64,000 nt of DNA from Imbricaverruca yamaguchii. Taxonomy: Eukaryota > Arthropoda > Thecostraca > Neoverrucidae. The translations under genes and the position numbers were made by a program. Below the pieces are notes generated by a model. That model was not told the origin of the DNA and did no database searches. It worked only from the letters and a program-made list of their open reading frames with translations. Positions 1 to 11,132 of the stretch are shown here, piece after piece (position 1 is the first letter of the stretch; every line of letters begins with the position of its first letter). Location: NCBI GenBank assembly GCA_034440575.1, contig JAOTOL010001604.1:2311001-2375000 (forward strand). The letters are read 5' to 3'.

Positions 1-350
1 ACGGTAAATGAATGGAACTGCTGTGATGAGCATTATTTGTTCTATCAGTGTACAGGTTTTTGCCAAAATCGTAGGGGTCGGGTTGAATGACCTTGAAATT
101 CGATTGCCTCTGGAGGTCAAACTTCCCAATGTGATGGAATATAAATGCTACCGCTGTAATATGCACAATTAATAATACATGCGTACAATTTGTCGTCGAA
201 ATCGTAGAGGTCCGAGATGACGACCTTAAAATAATTTGACCTCTGGTAGTCAAAGTTCTTAATGTGATGGGAAGTGACTGACACCGCTGTGATTAGCACT
301 ATTAGTGCTACATGTGTACAAGTTTTTAGCGAAATTGTAGGGATCCGGGT
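1..350. repeat. Degenerate ~133-bp tandem repeat
   Basis: About 2.5 diverged copies of a ~133-bp unit. The landmark GCTGTRAT starts at 20, 153 and 286. Each copy continues into a GTACA motif, then AATCGTAG/AATTGTAG, then a GACCT...AATGTGATGG block. No coding potential is seen. The repeat may begin outside the window. Confidence 0.6.
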
Positions 351-1249
351 TCGAATGTAAATCGGAATATCAATCCGAATATGAAGCTGTCTTGACAGAC
401 GTGCAATAAAGGTCATTATTATTATTATTTGACGAATTTACCGCAGGCTGGAACTAAACCGGCGGCATTCCTTTGTTTGGGAACACTTGGGTTTTCTAGA
501 TTCAAAAATGTTGATAGTTTACCGGCGGATAAATTTGGGAGCATTTTAGAAGCATAGCAAATGCGGCCTGCCATCTGTCGGTACGCAGGTAATCTTTGGT
601 TCCTAATATTTACGATGTCATCTAGCGGTAGAATTCAGAACTATTTTTGGAACTTATGAAACCGGGTGATTCATGTGAATCCGTCCTTTACGCGGGTATT
701 CTGGACGTTATCTGGCAGCTTTGGAACTTATGAATCTTGATACTTATGACTTTGAGTACTTGTGAAAGGGACCCTTAAAACTTCTTTCACCAGGGGGCAT
801 CAGGAGTTTAAGACTGAACTTGTCCATATTTCTGGCAATTTATACCAACGTATCTAGTGCACACCTAAAACGCCTGGAAAATTGTCTAAATTGTTTTCTT
901 AGCCATACAATTGCCGAACTTATGCCTACTTTTTATGGTACGAAATAGGGTACATTTTGGCGGCCCCTGTCAATGTCCATTGGCAGCCGGGGACGTCATC
1001 TGGGCGCTGATTTGGGTTCAGCAGATTATCACGACAGCAAGAAATGGTACTTTTCCGCGTACGTTCCTGACTAAAAAGTATACGTGAGTGGTGCAAATTA
1101 TACGTCATCTGAAAGCTTGTTTCATGGTATTTCGATAATCATGGGAGAATTTCACATGAATGCGTTAGTTATTGTGTAAAATGGTATTATTTAGACCCAT
1201 GTCATATCCATCGACACTATTTAACTTAAGCGGGCCGAGCGACTCAGTG
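351..1249. other. No gene recognised
   Basis: Mixed-composition intergenic sequence. It holds only short open frames without recognisable protein motifs, and no clear repeat. Confidence 0.5.
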
Positions 1250-1322
1250 TTGGTAGCGCAGTTGGTAGCGCGTCGGTTTGCCGACTCGGAGGTAGCCGGT
1301 TCGAGCCTGGAGGCCGGCAGCT
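1250..1322 (+). repeat. tRNA-like head of a SINE or tRNA relic
   Basis: The segment has an A-box-like TAGCGCAGTTGGTAGCGCG and a B-box-like GGTTCGAGCCT (near 1298-1308) with tRNA-like spacing. A proper acceptor stem is not visible, so this is more likely a tRNA-derived SINE fragment than a functional tRNA gene. The flanks to about 2,435 hold nothing recognisable. Confidence 0.4.
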
Positions 1323-2435
1323 TTTTGTGCGCGTTGTGGGAAGTCCTTCTAATAAGCGACAGTAAATTAAGACACTGTTCACATGGGACGATCTTTTTCA
1401 TAAAGTGAAGGGAAATACGCAGATATTCTGCAAGGCTGGGGTTCTGCTACCTTAACTTTATGGTCAAATCAGCCAGGCATAGGAACTATGGAACACGTCA
1501 CCGCTTATGGCAGTGTACAGGCCCACAGTCCCTTCCTGACACGGGCGGCCGACCATCGGGGGTGGGACAGGAGACAGGATCCCCTGAATATAATCATTTG
1601 TGGCACTACGGCAGTGCATTGCAAATATTGAGCAAAAAACTAACGGTTGCCCTTTCCCCTCCCACCAGTACACGCCGACCAACATTAGTCCCTGCTCCTC
1701 GAGGTGTGCAAATAATAACAGTACATGATTATCAAGATGACAAAACCAACAATTGTGCATGCTGCCGAACAGTCAAATAACTAGACCCGAGCTGGAGTCA
1801 GAGCGATGCCAGTTCTAAGCTCGGCTCCACGCCTTTTACGATACACGGCGAACACACGCCACCAGGACTGCGACAAGCATTGCTTTGACAGGAGCAGACG
1901 TTTGCTAAAATATTTCGGTGACAATCCTGAACTTTCTGGAGTGCCGGCGCAAAATAAAAAATCACGCTTTTCGTACCATGAACGCTCGATTTAGATTCGG
2001 CAACAACTTTGTGGAACCCGTAAGCGCTAAGACGGATTTTAGATGCCCGCATGAGGATTTCAGTTCGATTATCATGCATTGTCAAAGGCTTAACGCGGAA
2101 CTTGGCAAGATTGGGGAAGTATCCCCGTTCATTCCCCACCGTGGCTTTGCCCATGTTCGCACACCGTTAATTGGCATTTTCAGTCGAAATGAATCGGCTG
2201 AGTCGCTGACGCATGTGAATCAAACTTCTGTCATGCAATAATGCAGGGGTAACAGCAATTTCTATGCCAGACCAGCTCGGAAGCAACTTTAATCACAGCT
2301 TAATTTGTGGTTGGAATGGAAAATTACCACGTAGTACCATACATCTTTTTAATTAAATGTGTTCTATTTTTAATTAAAGAAAACATTTTCCTTTTAAAAT
2401 ATGATTTCTTTATTCGCGTCGTGCAACCTGAAATG

Positions 2436-2776
2436 CCACCCCGGTAGCTCAGTTGGTTAGAGCGCTGGCCTGTGCTGGTCTCCCCTGTCCTGGCAACACA
2501 GGGTTCGAGTCGCTTCGCGCGCTCGCGTTTAGCCCCCAGCCGGGAGTGTGAGTTGGCAGCTGGCCCGATAAGGCCGAGGACGAGCTACCGGGCGGCCGTG
2601 TCGGTGTATTGACGGCACGTTAAACTTTCGATCAAAATTCTGCCGTTGAAAAGGAATTCGTGGATCGGGTGGCGGGGCGAGGGTTCACGCAACAAGCTCT
2701 GCTTAGCAATAGAACCCTGGTTCCTAAACCCACCCCAGCAACAACTGGGACTAAATTTTAAATAAATAAAAAAAAT
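2436..2776 (+). repeat. tRNA-derived SINE with A-rich tail
   Basis: The 5' end carries a tRNA-like promoter: GGTAGCTCAGTTGGTTAGAGCGCTGG as A box and GGGTTCGAGTC as B box. A tRNA-unrelated body of about 240 bp follows, and the copy ends in an A/T-rich tail (TTTAAATAAATAAAAAAAA). This head-body-tail layout is typical of SINEs. It is a different family from the other SINEs here. Confidence 0.75.
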
Positions 2777-3130
2777 CACACATTTTGCAGTACAGCACGA
2801 CATAAATACTGCAACAAAAGTTGTTTATCAATCAGACTTTAATACGATGAGCATGCATCTGGAAAAGACAAGACTGCCAAGATTGAGGAAGGCCCTCACT
2901 CCCACTGCCGATTGTTTCTCGGTTGTGTACTCTGTGGTGGAAGTGAATGTGCATTTTGGGCGCATGGACTGCGTTCGTCATTTTGCGCACATGAATATAT
3001 ATATTCCGGCGCCCAACAGAGTGCGTATTAAAACGATATATTGAGGAAGCACAACGCAAGACATATATTGGGAGAAGCAAACACATGAAGCAGAAAAAGA
3101 ACCTTGGGTTCATTTACGACGCAATTAACT

Positions 3131-3269
3131 GCTAGACCATATAGCGTCGCCAACTTCACAAACCGATTGGTCGCGGGTGGACTCGGTAATTCCGCTGGTT
3201 GCGGGACTCGAACCCATAATCTTGCGGTCAAAAGCCCAACACCCTACGGACTAAGCTACCGCGGCTCCA
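3131..3269 (-). repeat. tRNA-Lys-like SINE, reverse orientation
   Basis: Read on the minus strand it starts with GGAGCCGCGGTAGCTTAGTCCG, carries an anticodon-loop-like CTTTTGA (TTT, lysine type) and a B box GGGTTCGAGTCCC. A body with GACCAATCGG...GGCGACGC follows, shared with the other SINEs of the window. Confidence 0.65.
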
Positions 3270-3554
3270 CCAAATGCGTGACATAAGAGGTTATCGGTAG
3301 CAGGTGCAGATAAGCCACGGTACTTAATGAGATTGCGGCAATACATTACAATACCTAACATTACAGTACGTGCATATCTGGCACCTCATAAAATCGGACG
3401 AACTGGCAAGAATATATGGAACATCCTCATCGTGACATCTGTGGCTGAGAACAACTCGACATGCATACATACACAGACTACTCACGAGCACCGTAGTGGG
3501 ACGATGAGTACGTGTAAACCTACAGGCTGCGCTCTACCGACTTCACAAACACAG

Positions 3555-3562
3555 GCACATAT
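3555..3562. repeat. Left 8-bp target site duplication
   Basis: GCACATAT lies immediately left of the transposon end and is repeated exactly at 6210-6217 on the right. An 8-bp duplication is the signature of hAT and P-type cut-and-paste transposons. Confidence 0.85.
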
Positions 3563-3746
3563 TAGGGTGGATTGAATGCAACTTTTTTTCGCAAATCAAC
3601 TTTCGCGGGCTCAAAACACGTGCGCGTGCATCTGTAGAGACAAGACAACACGATTGCAAAAATATATAATATGTTCTAGATACCGCGCACGAATCGTTTT
3701 CAAAAATATTTCTTCGCCGCCAGGCGTCGAAGTCTCCATTGATTGA
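3563..3746 (+). repeat. Left terminal inverted repeat
   Basis: Imperfect inverted repeat matching 6030-6209 on the opposite strand. The outer 10 bp are identical, and several subterminal blocks are conserved. Confidence 0.8.
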
Positions 3747-3886
3747 AGCATGGCACGTAAAAAAGATAGCACCACGCGCGTCGGACTCCGCAGCTGGCGC
3801 GGACCCCTCTAACGTGTCGCAACTAACCCCTCTAACGTGACAAAAAGGGCGTGCAGCAGAGTTCAGAGGCGAAGCAGCTCAGTGAC

Positions 3887-5548
3887 ATGGACGCAGACGT
3901 GGAAGAGAGCAGTGAGGACTCTGAAATGGATGGTGTGGAGGAGGCTGGTGCTAGCTATTCTGATTCGCTAAGCTCTGATGACGACGTCTGTGGTAGTGGA
4001 GGACAAAACCGCCGACAGCTTCCCAACTTCTCGCGAATGTGTGATCGGTATGGTACCTCTGACCGCTCCGCTGCCGGCTTGCTGAACGCAGCTCTAGTAG
4101 ATTATGGGATAATCGCACACAACAGCAAGGCTGAGCTGGTTGACCGCAATAAAATCCGGCGACAGAGAGACAAATGGGGTAAGAAGGAAGTGGATGAGAG
4201 CTCAAAGGAAAACCGACGTGATCGCCTGGTGGGATTTTATTATGATGGTAGGGAAGATATAACGCTGAATAGAGTGGGTAACAAGAACAAGATGGTCAAA
4301 GAACTGCATGAAGTAGTCGTTGCTGAACCAGGCCACCGGTACGTCGACCATGTGTCTCCACAGAGCGCCGGTGCTGCGGACATAGCCAAAGAGATGTTGG
4401 CTGTCATTCAGGAAAATGATGCCCATCCAGTGGTGATAGGGTCGGACGGCACATCGGTGAATACAGGCCGCAATAGCGGTGTTAACAGGAGGATTGAATT
4501 GGGTGTTGGTCGTCCTCTCCAGGAAGCTATTTGCGGCATACACACCAACGAACTGACGCTCAGACACGTGTTCAAGGACGCTGATGGCGAGACGAGTGGC
4601 CCGTCCTCCTTCAAAGGGCCGATTGGTAAGGCCATTCAGGGTGATTTGACTGCACTGCCCCTTGCTCAGTTTAAGCCTGTGAGGGGTCAAGTGCCTCCCA
4701 TTCCAGCCGATGTTCTGAAGGAGATGAACAAAGACCAGCAGTACCTGTGCAACATGTGCATGGCAGTCCAAGCAGGACCAGGACAAGTCCTCCAGCGTGT
4801 GCTGTCTGCAGACCCTGGTCCAATCCATCAGGCCCGCTGGGTGACTCTGGCGAACAGGATCCTCCGCCTGTACGTGTCGACGGAGTCGCCAACGCCGAAG
4901 CTAGTGAGGGTGGTGTTCATGATACTGAACCAGTACGTCCCTGGGTGGTTTATGTACAGAGTTCGCCCACACATCAGTGATGGAGCTAAAAACTTGTTCG
5001 AACTGATCCGTCTGTCGAGGAAGTTGCCTGAAGATGACCGCAACATTGTGCAAAAGGTTCTGAAACGCAACGGGTTCTGGGCACACAGTGAGAACATCCT
5101 CGCCGCCATGCTGACCGACAGCCGACAGGAGACGAGGGTGGCGGCCGTGGAGCGGATCAGGATGTGCCGAGCCAAGAGACGCGAGGACGATGACCCGGAT
5201 GACATCAGACAGTTCGTCGTTCCGGACATCAACTTCGATGCCGATGACTACCAAGAAATGATCGACTGGACAAATGCAACAGAGCCACCACTGACCATGG
5301 ACATGTCAGACGAGGAAATCACAGCGGCTGTGCAATGTGAACACCCCATGGACTTCAGCGCATTTCCATGTCACTCACAAGGCGTGGAACGTTGGGTAAA
5401 GGAGGTGACAGATGCGGCACAGAAGAAGGCCGGGTACTCGGCACGCCATGCTCTGATTCTGGCCAAAGCACGGTCCAGAGCCGATCTTCCGGTGATGGAT
5501 ACAAAGAAGGACTTTTACAGCTGGCTTCAGGGAGCCGGTCGTTCCTGA
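3887..5548 (+). CDS. Transposase-like protein of the DNA transposon
   Basis: Single frame of 553 aa from the first in-frame ATG at 3887. The frame is open from about 3851, but only via a GTG, which is not a normal animal start. The N-terminus is acidic and Ser-rich (ESSEDSEMD...SLSSDDD). A central segment has VIGSDGTSVNTG, plausibly the first Asp of an RNase H-like core. It continues with GIHTNELTLRH and, later, QARWVTLANRILRLYVSTE, a layout reminiscent of hAT-type transposases (Asp, then a histidine block, then RW). I recall similar uncharacterised proteins in arthropod genomes but cannot name the family. No BED finger or C-terminal hAT dimerisation block was recognised. Enclosed by inverted ends, it is the presumptive mobilising enzyme. 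Confidence 0.75.
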   Translation: MDADVEESSEDSEMDGVEEAGASYSDSLSSDDDVCGSGGQNRRQLPNFSRMCDRYGTSDRSAAGLLNAALVDYGIIAHNSKAELVDRNKIRRQRDKWGKKEVDESSKENRRDRLVGFYYDGREDITLNRVGNKNKMVKELHEVVVAEPGHRYVDHVSPQSAGAADIAKEMLAVIQENDAHPVVIGSDGTSVNTGRNSGVNRRIELGVGRPLQEAICGIHTNELTLRHVFKDADGETSGPSSFKGPIGKAIQGDLTALPLAQFKPVRGQVPPIPADVLKEMNKDQQYLCNMCMAVQAGPGQVLQRVLSADPGPIHQARWVTLANRILRLYVSTESPTPKLVRVVFMILNQYVPGWFMYRVRPHISDGAKNLFELIRLSRKLPEDDRNIVQKVLKRNGFWAHSENILAAMLTDSRQETRVAAVERIRMCRAKRREDDDPDDIRQFVVPDINFDADDYQEMIDWTNATEPPLTMDMSDEEITAAVQCEHPMDFSAFPCHSQGVERWVKEVTDAAQKKAGYSARHALILAKARSRADLPVMDTKKDFYSWLQGAGRS

Positions 5549-6029
5549 GTTCAGCTTGGCCATTCTGAGGTGACCTGTCGTCATGATTTGGTACCATAAT
5601 CTATTGCCATGCGTTGAAAGTTGAAAGTGTTTCCTAGACAAAACGCACAGCCGATATTCAGGACGTCTGTTGATGATTTAAATGATGGTTTAGTTGATAT
5701 GGTGTGTTTAAATGGTTGCAAGTACAGAGTTAGGCAGACTCGTATTTATGTTCCTACATAGATGGTGGTGATCACAAGTTTCCGAAAACTGCAATGCAAT
5801 AACTGCAATAAACCTCGGTTGAACGTATCTCTTGTTATGCAAAACTGAAAACGTGGCCAAAAATGTAAATATTGTGCACCTCTAATCACGTAATTGTTGC
5901 TGACGGTTCATTACATAATTAAAGCTTCGGTGTTATAGACATGCAGACACTAGTAAGCTTGGCAACGGTAGCCGATAATTAGTGGGGGAATAGCGTGAAC
6001 AAGACTTATGGTGTTATGTTCTTATAACA

Positions 6030-6209
6030 AGGCAAAGACTAATGGAGACTTCAACGCTTGGCGGGGCTAAGAACCGTTTCAAAAACGTTTCGTGCGCGGT
6101 ATCTAGAATATTTTTGAAAAATGTTTAGCCGCGATTTTCCGTCTATGAACATTCACGCGCACGCGTTTTGACCCCGCGGAAGTTGGTTTATAATTTTCGA
6201 TCCACCCTA
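6030..6209 (-). repeat. Right terminal inverted repeat
   Basis: Mirror of the left end; terminates ...ATCCACCCTA at 6209, followed by the right target duplication GCACATAT (6210-6217). Confidence 0.8.
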
Positions 6210-6359
6210 GCACATATCAGTTGTTGAGCTTGACATACACTCGGTGCGACTGCAACACGTACGTTTAGTCTCGTGTAATATTTGTGTAGAAAGTCCTGAT
6301 ATGCTGCTATATGATCAACGGCAGGTGATGCACCAATACGTCCAAACAATGAAAGATTC

Positions 6360-6812
6360 AAACACTGATCTGAATGTGAAGTATCGCCCAAGTGCGGCCC
6401 ATACTTCGCAGTCGCTGAGCAAACTGCTCGGCTTTCCGCAGCTGCCGCTTTGCGAGCTTGGCGACGTTCACCTTGTTCACCAGCCCGAGATGAATAAATG
6501 TCCGGATCCTTGCAAAGCACTCAATTCTATTTTATCTATGGAATTGAATCTGGATTCCAACACCTGGCGGAAACTTTCAATGACCTTTGGATGTCTGCTG
6601 AGATTGTTGGGTTCTTGGGCACGGTGAACACAAAACGCTGCATCCATCTCTCTGAATGTGTGGAAGAATTCCTCGGTGGGAACCGTCAGGCCGCTAAGGC
6701 TTAGGCGGTGAGTCCAGAACGCTTCTCGTGGTTCATCTTCGGTATACGGAAATGGGTGCCCAGCGATCGGTCCGATGGTTTCTTTCTGGCTATGGACCAG
6801 GCCACACATCAT
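6360..6812 (-). pseudogene. Degenerate protein-like fragment, unknown family
   Basis: On the minus strand a protein-like segment runs from about 6812 (HRLSLSGLTVPTEEFFHTF, then HPKVIESFRQVLESRFNSID). It continues after a frame change near 6520 as FARIRTFIHLGLVNKVNVAK...QFAQRLRSMG. The style suggests a mobile-element protein broken by an indel. I do not recognise the family. Confidence 0.35.
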
Positions 6813-9588
6813 TCCCCCTCCCCACCGCCACGCTTAGCATTTAACATTCCTTAAATTCACAGAATTATCTGATGTGACTGAAGGAAGCTGATATTCATTC
6901 CTATGGGAAATTAAATCTCAGCAAATCGGCAGTTCAAGTTCATGTGCCGATATTTAGAAAAAAAAGTAATTTCACTCAAAAGTAATATTAACATCGTTCA
7001 ACTAAGATTTTTCAAACACTAGGAAAACACTAATGTTGACAATGACAGTACATACAATCCCCCACGCCATAAGACATAAGAGGTTATGGAAGGTGTGGAG
7101 AGAATATGGAATAATATGGAAAATATGGAAAGTGTGGGGAAATGGGGTTTTGGTGGCTAACAAAGAACACTGACGTCAAATTACAAAAATATCCTAACTC
7201 AATCTAACCTAAACAACTGATGTTGGACCTCCTAAAACATACTCATGTTCGGTCATCTAAAACCTACTGATATTGTATGCTGGATGTGGAACGTGATTCA
7301 CGAAGGAAATGGTAGATCCATTGTACCTTAATTACACACTCGCATCAATTGTGCACCGTATATTAATTAACCTCGTGACATGGAAACTCAGTTAATGGAA
7401 GCATACATTTTGTATCCTAGGCTGAATCTGTTATCATTACTCCATGTAGAAAGGGCTGGCCATTATTCTGCTGGAATATCATGAAAAAAATGTTAGAAAT
7501 AGCCACATGCAAATATATGTATTCATTTTTTGGGTATAATTAAACATGGTTTTGGCTTTTCGTGCATGACTGCCTATCATGTCTTCTTCCGATCTTTCAC
7601 TACTCCCAGGTAGCCTTGTTCTTCATTCAACACAGCTTATGGAAAATTATTTGTAGGATACTGGGAAGAAGTTGCTAGTGCGCTTCAAAAAGTTCAGTCC
7701 ATACATCGGTCTAAAAAATTGTCTTCATTTGGGCTTCTTATATATAAATACCAAGGTTTTTGGAATTTGGAGGATAGAATAGAAACAAGTGTTTTTCCTG
7801 AAAAAGAGGTAGGTTAGGTTTGGATTGGGGAAGGATTGTGGTGATAACTCAACCAGCATTGTTGCATATGTGATATCAAAGATATTCAATGGATGACATT
7901 GGTTTGGATGCACCGTTTACACATTTAACATTATCCTTCATTACCAGTTACACCACTCAAAGCAACACATTTCGCATTACTTCACTTACGAACTGAAAAG
8001 GATGCATTTGCGCTGGAATACAATGGTCATATCATCTTAATGACATTCAGAAACATGCATTTACAATTTTTTCTTCAAATGCCACCTCAACTAAAATGCA
8101 AATCTTCTTCTGCAGGTGCAATTGCAAAAAAACACACAGCTTCAGCCTTGCCTCTTTTCAGAAGAGAACATAAATTAGCTTCCAATTAAAAAAAATCACA
8201 TTCATGAACAATTCGATCTGAAATTTGAGGAAGCTAAAGAAATACCAAACTTATCCCAACCTCATTTTAGCTTTGCCTAGGTAAAAATGTGCAAAACGCC
8301 ACTTGTAAACACTCAAAACTGCAATAATGAAACCTTAAATCACATCTCACACAGTACAGGTGAGAGTGGTCATATTTTAACCACATCAATCAACTTTGCA
8401 TTGGGAAGGGATATCAAGAATTCAAATATTAACTAAAAAGTAGATATTTCCGAGAAAATTTATTTTAAGGTCTGATATTTTTGGCAATTACACCAGTATT
8501 TTTAGTGGCTACTAATAATTGGTACCACAAGAGCTACAGTGAAGAAATCCTGCACAACCACTTTCATGTTCAGAATATGGCACAACACTACAAAACAATT
8601 ATATGTTTTAAAGTAGCTCTATGTGAGTGGTTAGCTGACTTTGCTAGAGAGAACCATCTGAACATGGATACCATCTTCATTTTTTTAAATTCAGTAAACA
8701 GTATAATTACTGGTTTGGCCACACAAAAAGCAGCAGTAGATTAATTTGTTCCATGCATTCAGTGTTTGGAAACTCCCTCTTACCCTACTACCACTACTAC
8801 CCAGCCATGATACAATGGGCAAGCAATTACCAAATTGTCCACAAGTTGGTGAATGGCACAGTATGGCATAATTACATATAGCACACAGAAACAATATGAT
8901 AACTGACAGGGGACCAACGCATATGCTAACATTAATCACCAGATTGCATCAATGACATGCTGACCAAGTTGACATTGTGGGTATAAGGCCTTAATAAGGC
9001 CATTGTGGGTATAAGGCATCTAAGCTCCAGGTATGAAATGTGTACTTTCTGACGATGAGCCAGGGACTGTTGCATTTTTACGACGTTCGCATTGTTTGTT
9101 AGATAATTTCCACCCTGAATTAACCTATTTCCCAACTTTTGGCCGGTGATTGGCATTAAGCAATGCATTAATGCATAGCAACTTTAACGTGCTTACCCAA
9201 TCACATTAATAAATTGTGTTTACTTTTTTTTTGTACTGTGACCAGGTTTATCCATTGCATTGTATGTTGTCCTTAACATAATGTTAATACCGTAATGTTT
9301 GACGTCCTTAACATTATGCCGACCGTACCGACTTCTCCACCAGTTTTTACAAATTTCGGTTAATTGGCAGCTGTGGCCGAAATAAAAAGTAACGGTTGAC
9401 TGGGAATCCAATTACACTTCTCAATGTGGAGGGTAGATGTCTTCCCACTGCTCTGTTTCGGTGATTACAATTGCATGTCATGATTGTCTTTTTATATTTT
9501 GCTGGATAATGGGGAATTCGTGCATGTCAGTTGTGTGTTTGTTCAATGTTCAGAATCTCTAAGGCGTCAACGGTGAACTGGAAAACAG
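6813..9588. other. AT-rich intergenic region, no gene recognised
   Basis: Low-GC sequence with only short random frames. Small features: GG/ATATGGAA-rich direct repeats at 7,080-7,140, a direct repeat CATTGTGGGTATAAGGC near 8,985-9,020, and paired TTAACAT motifs near 9,265-9,315. Confidence 0.5.
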
Positions 9589-9779
9589 CCGCTGTTCTAT
9601 GAACTGGACGCTGCCATGACCATCGAGAAGCTCTCCGTCGTCATCGCCAGACTGGAGACACTGGGCCTGAAGGTGGTCGCCGCCGTGAGCGACATGGCCC
9701 CTTCGAACGAGGCCATGTGGAAGGAGGCCGGCGTCACTTCGTCCTCAGCCTGGATATCCAACCCAGCAGACCCAATCCG
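9589..9779 (+). pseudogene. P-transposase exon a
   Basis: Acceptor AAAACAG at 9588, donor CG|GTACGT after 9779. It encodes PLFYELDAAMTIEKL, then VVAAVSDMAPSNEAMWKEAG, the RNase H-like Asp region of P transposases. It ends in phase 2; CG joins G of the next exon to make the Arg of RKVWVF. Confidence 0.8.
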
Positions 9780-10144
9780 GTACGTCCATGTCAAACTAGT
9801 TTGATGATGTTGATGGTGTTGTAGCTTTCCAGAGTCCCAAACAACAGTGAGTGTAACGTAAATAGGCAAGCATTTCATTGCTGCATAAAATCGATATTGT
9901 GGCATGTATAAACTTGATATCAGCTCCTCGACCCAAAAGTTTGTTGTACCCCAGGTATTATCATATGTTGATTCCACGTGCACAACAGCTTATTTACCAG
10001 CATGCAGCTTCTTTGGCTGGCATGCAGTAAAAACATTTCATTTCAAGTACATTTCGTTATTTTAGAAAGCCTAGGGGTGGGGTTAATGTTTACCCCCACC
10101 ACACCCGACCCCATGTTAATTAGAAACCTCTCCCATCCCCTCAG

Positions 10145-10342
10145 GAAAGTATGGGTCTTTGCGGACCCGCCCCACCTCATCAAGCTGATGAGAGCCCACA
10201 CAATGGCGGAGAACGGCGGCCTGCTGGTGCCGAAGACCGATGGCGGTACAGCCCTGCTCAGCCGTCAGTGCTTTGAGGAGCTGCTTGCGCTGGACAACGT
10301 CGAGTTGAGGCTTTCCCCAAGTTCACGCGGTTCCACCTGGAG
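10145..10342 (+). pseudogene. P-transposase exon b
   Basis: Acceptor CCCCTCAG, donor GAG|GTAAGA. It encodes KVWVFADPPHLIKLMR and later LALDNVELRLSP. The last codons (KFTRFHLE) are in another frame, implying a one-base loss near 10,315. Confidence 0.8.
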
Positions 10343-11132
10343 GTAAGAAGGGGATTCGGAGCAACTCATACTGCTTGCATAACCTGTATGGACGTCAAGT
10401 GCTTTTCTGTCAGATCTTCTGAATATATGAAAGTTATAACTAATATAATATAGTAGAAAATTATCATTTCTTGGCGCTGAGTGGTAAAAATGGACGGGGA
10501 ATCCAATTCAAAACATGAAATAGTTTTAGGGTTACTGTATACTTAGTGACGAATGTCATCCTGGGGGCAAATTCAGGACAATGACCTCAAAGCCTCAAAG
10601 GACATGGAAAAGGTTAATAACCTACATCATCCTGTTTGTGCAGTCCCCAATTACCATATATCCAAAATAATTTTGGATCGCCATGTTGTGCCAGGCTGCG
10701 TGATACATGGCTTTGTTGAACAAAATTCAATGTTCTCCCTTTTGTGATGTGATCGTTCCACAACCTTGCATAATCTAAGCAATTTTACCAGAATTTCTGA
10801 AAAAGATGAAAAAAATCCTGTGAGGTACCGGAAGTCAGGATGGGTTCCGTTGAACAGTCCGGAAAATACGCGGAAACGCCTAGGGGTGCATCACTCCCGC
10901 CCACATCACCCACCAACACCACCCGCATCCCCCACTCCCATCCCTACTCCCACCAACACCCATTCCACTGGCAATGGCTAAGGTGAACGTTGCTCGATGG
11001 ACTTAGATATTACAACTGCGAGACGGATCACAAATGGACTGAGAAATTGCTTCGCATTAAACAAAACTTCGCATTGAAGCCGTTGGCTATCGTCCAAAAT
11101 GCACTTTGGACATACCTGCCCTATATTTTCAG

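Larger units (their letters stand above)
3563..6209 (+). mobile_element. Complete hAT-like DNA transposon (2,647 bp)
   Basis: The ends are inverted repeats. Both begin TAGGGTGGAT when read inward, and similarity continues imperfectly for about 185 bp on each side. Shared blocks include CAACTT-CGCGGG, TCAAAAC-CGTGCGCGTG, TCTAGATACCGCGCACGAA and GAAGTCTCCATT. Perfect 8-bp direct repeats (GCACATAT) flank it. Inside is one long uninterrupted coding frame. The 8-bp duplication and TAGGG terminus fit the hAT superfamily (terminal YAGRG), but assignment rests on ends only. The intact frame and exact target duplication suggest relatively recent insertion. Confidence 0.88.

Noticed and set aside
3851..3886. 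Longer transposase start at 3851
   Set aside because: That start is a GTG; in an animal the first in-frame ATG at 3887 is more credible.
4202..4828. 208-codon minus-strand frame
   Set aside because: Shadow of the transposase gene on the opposite strand, with no recognisable motif.
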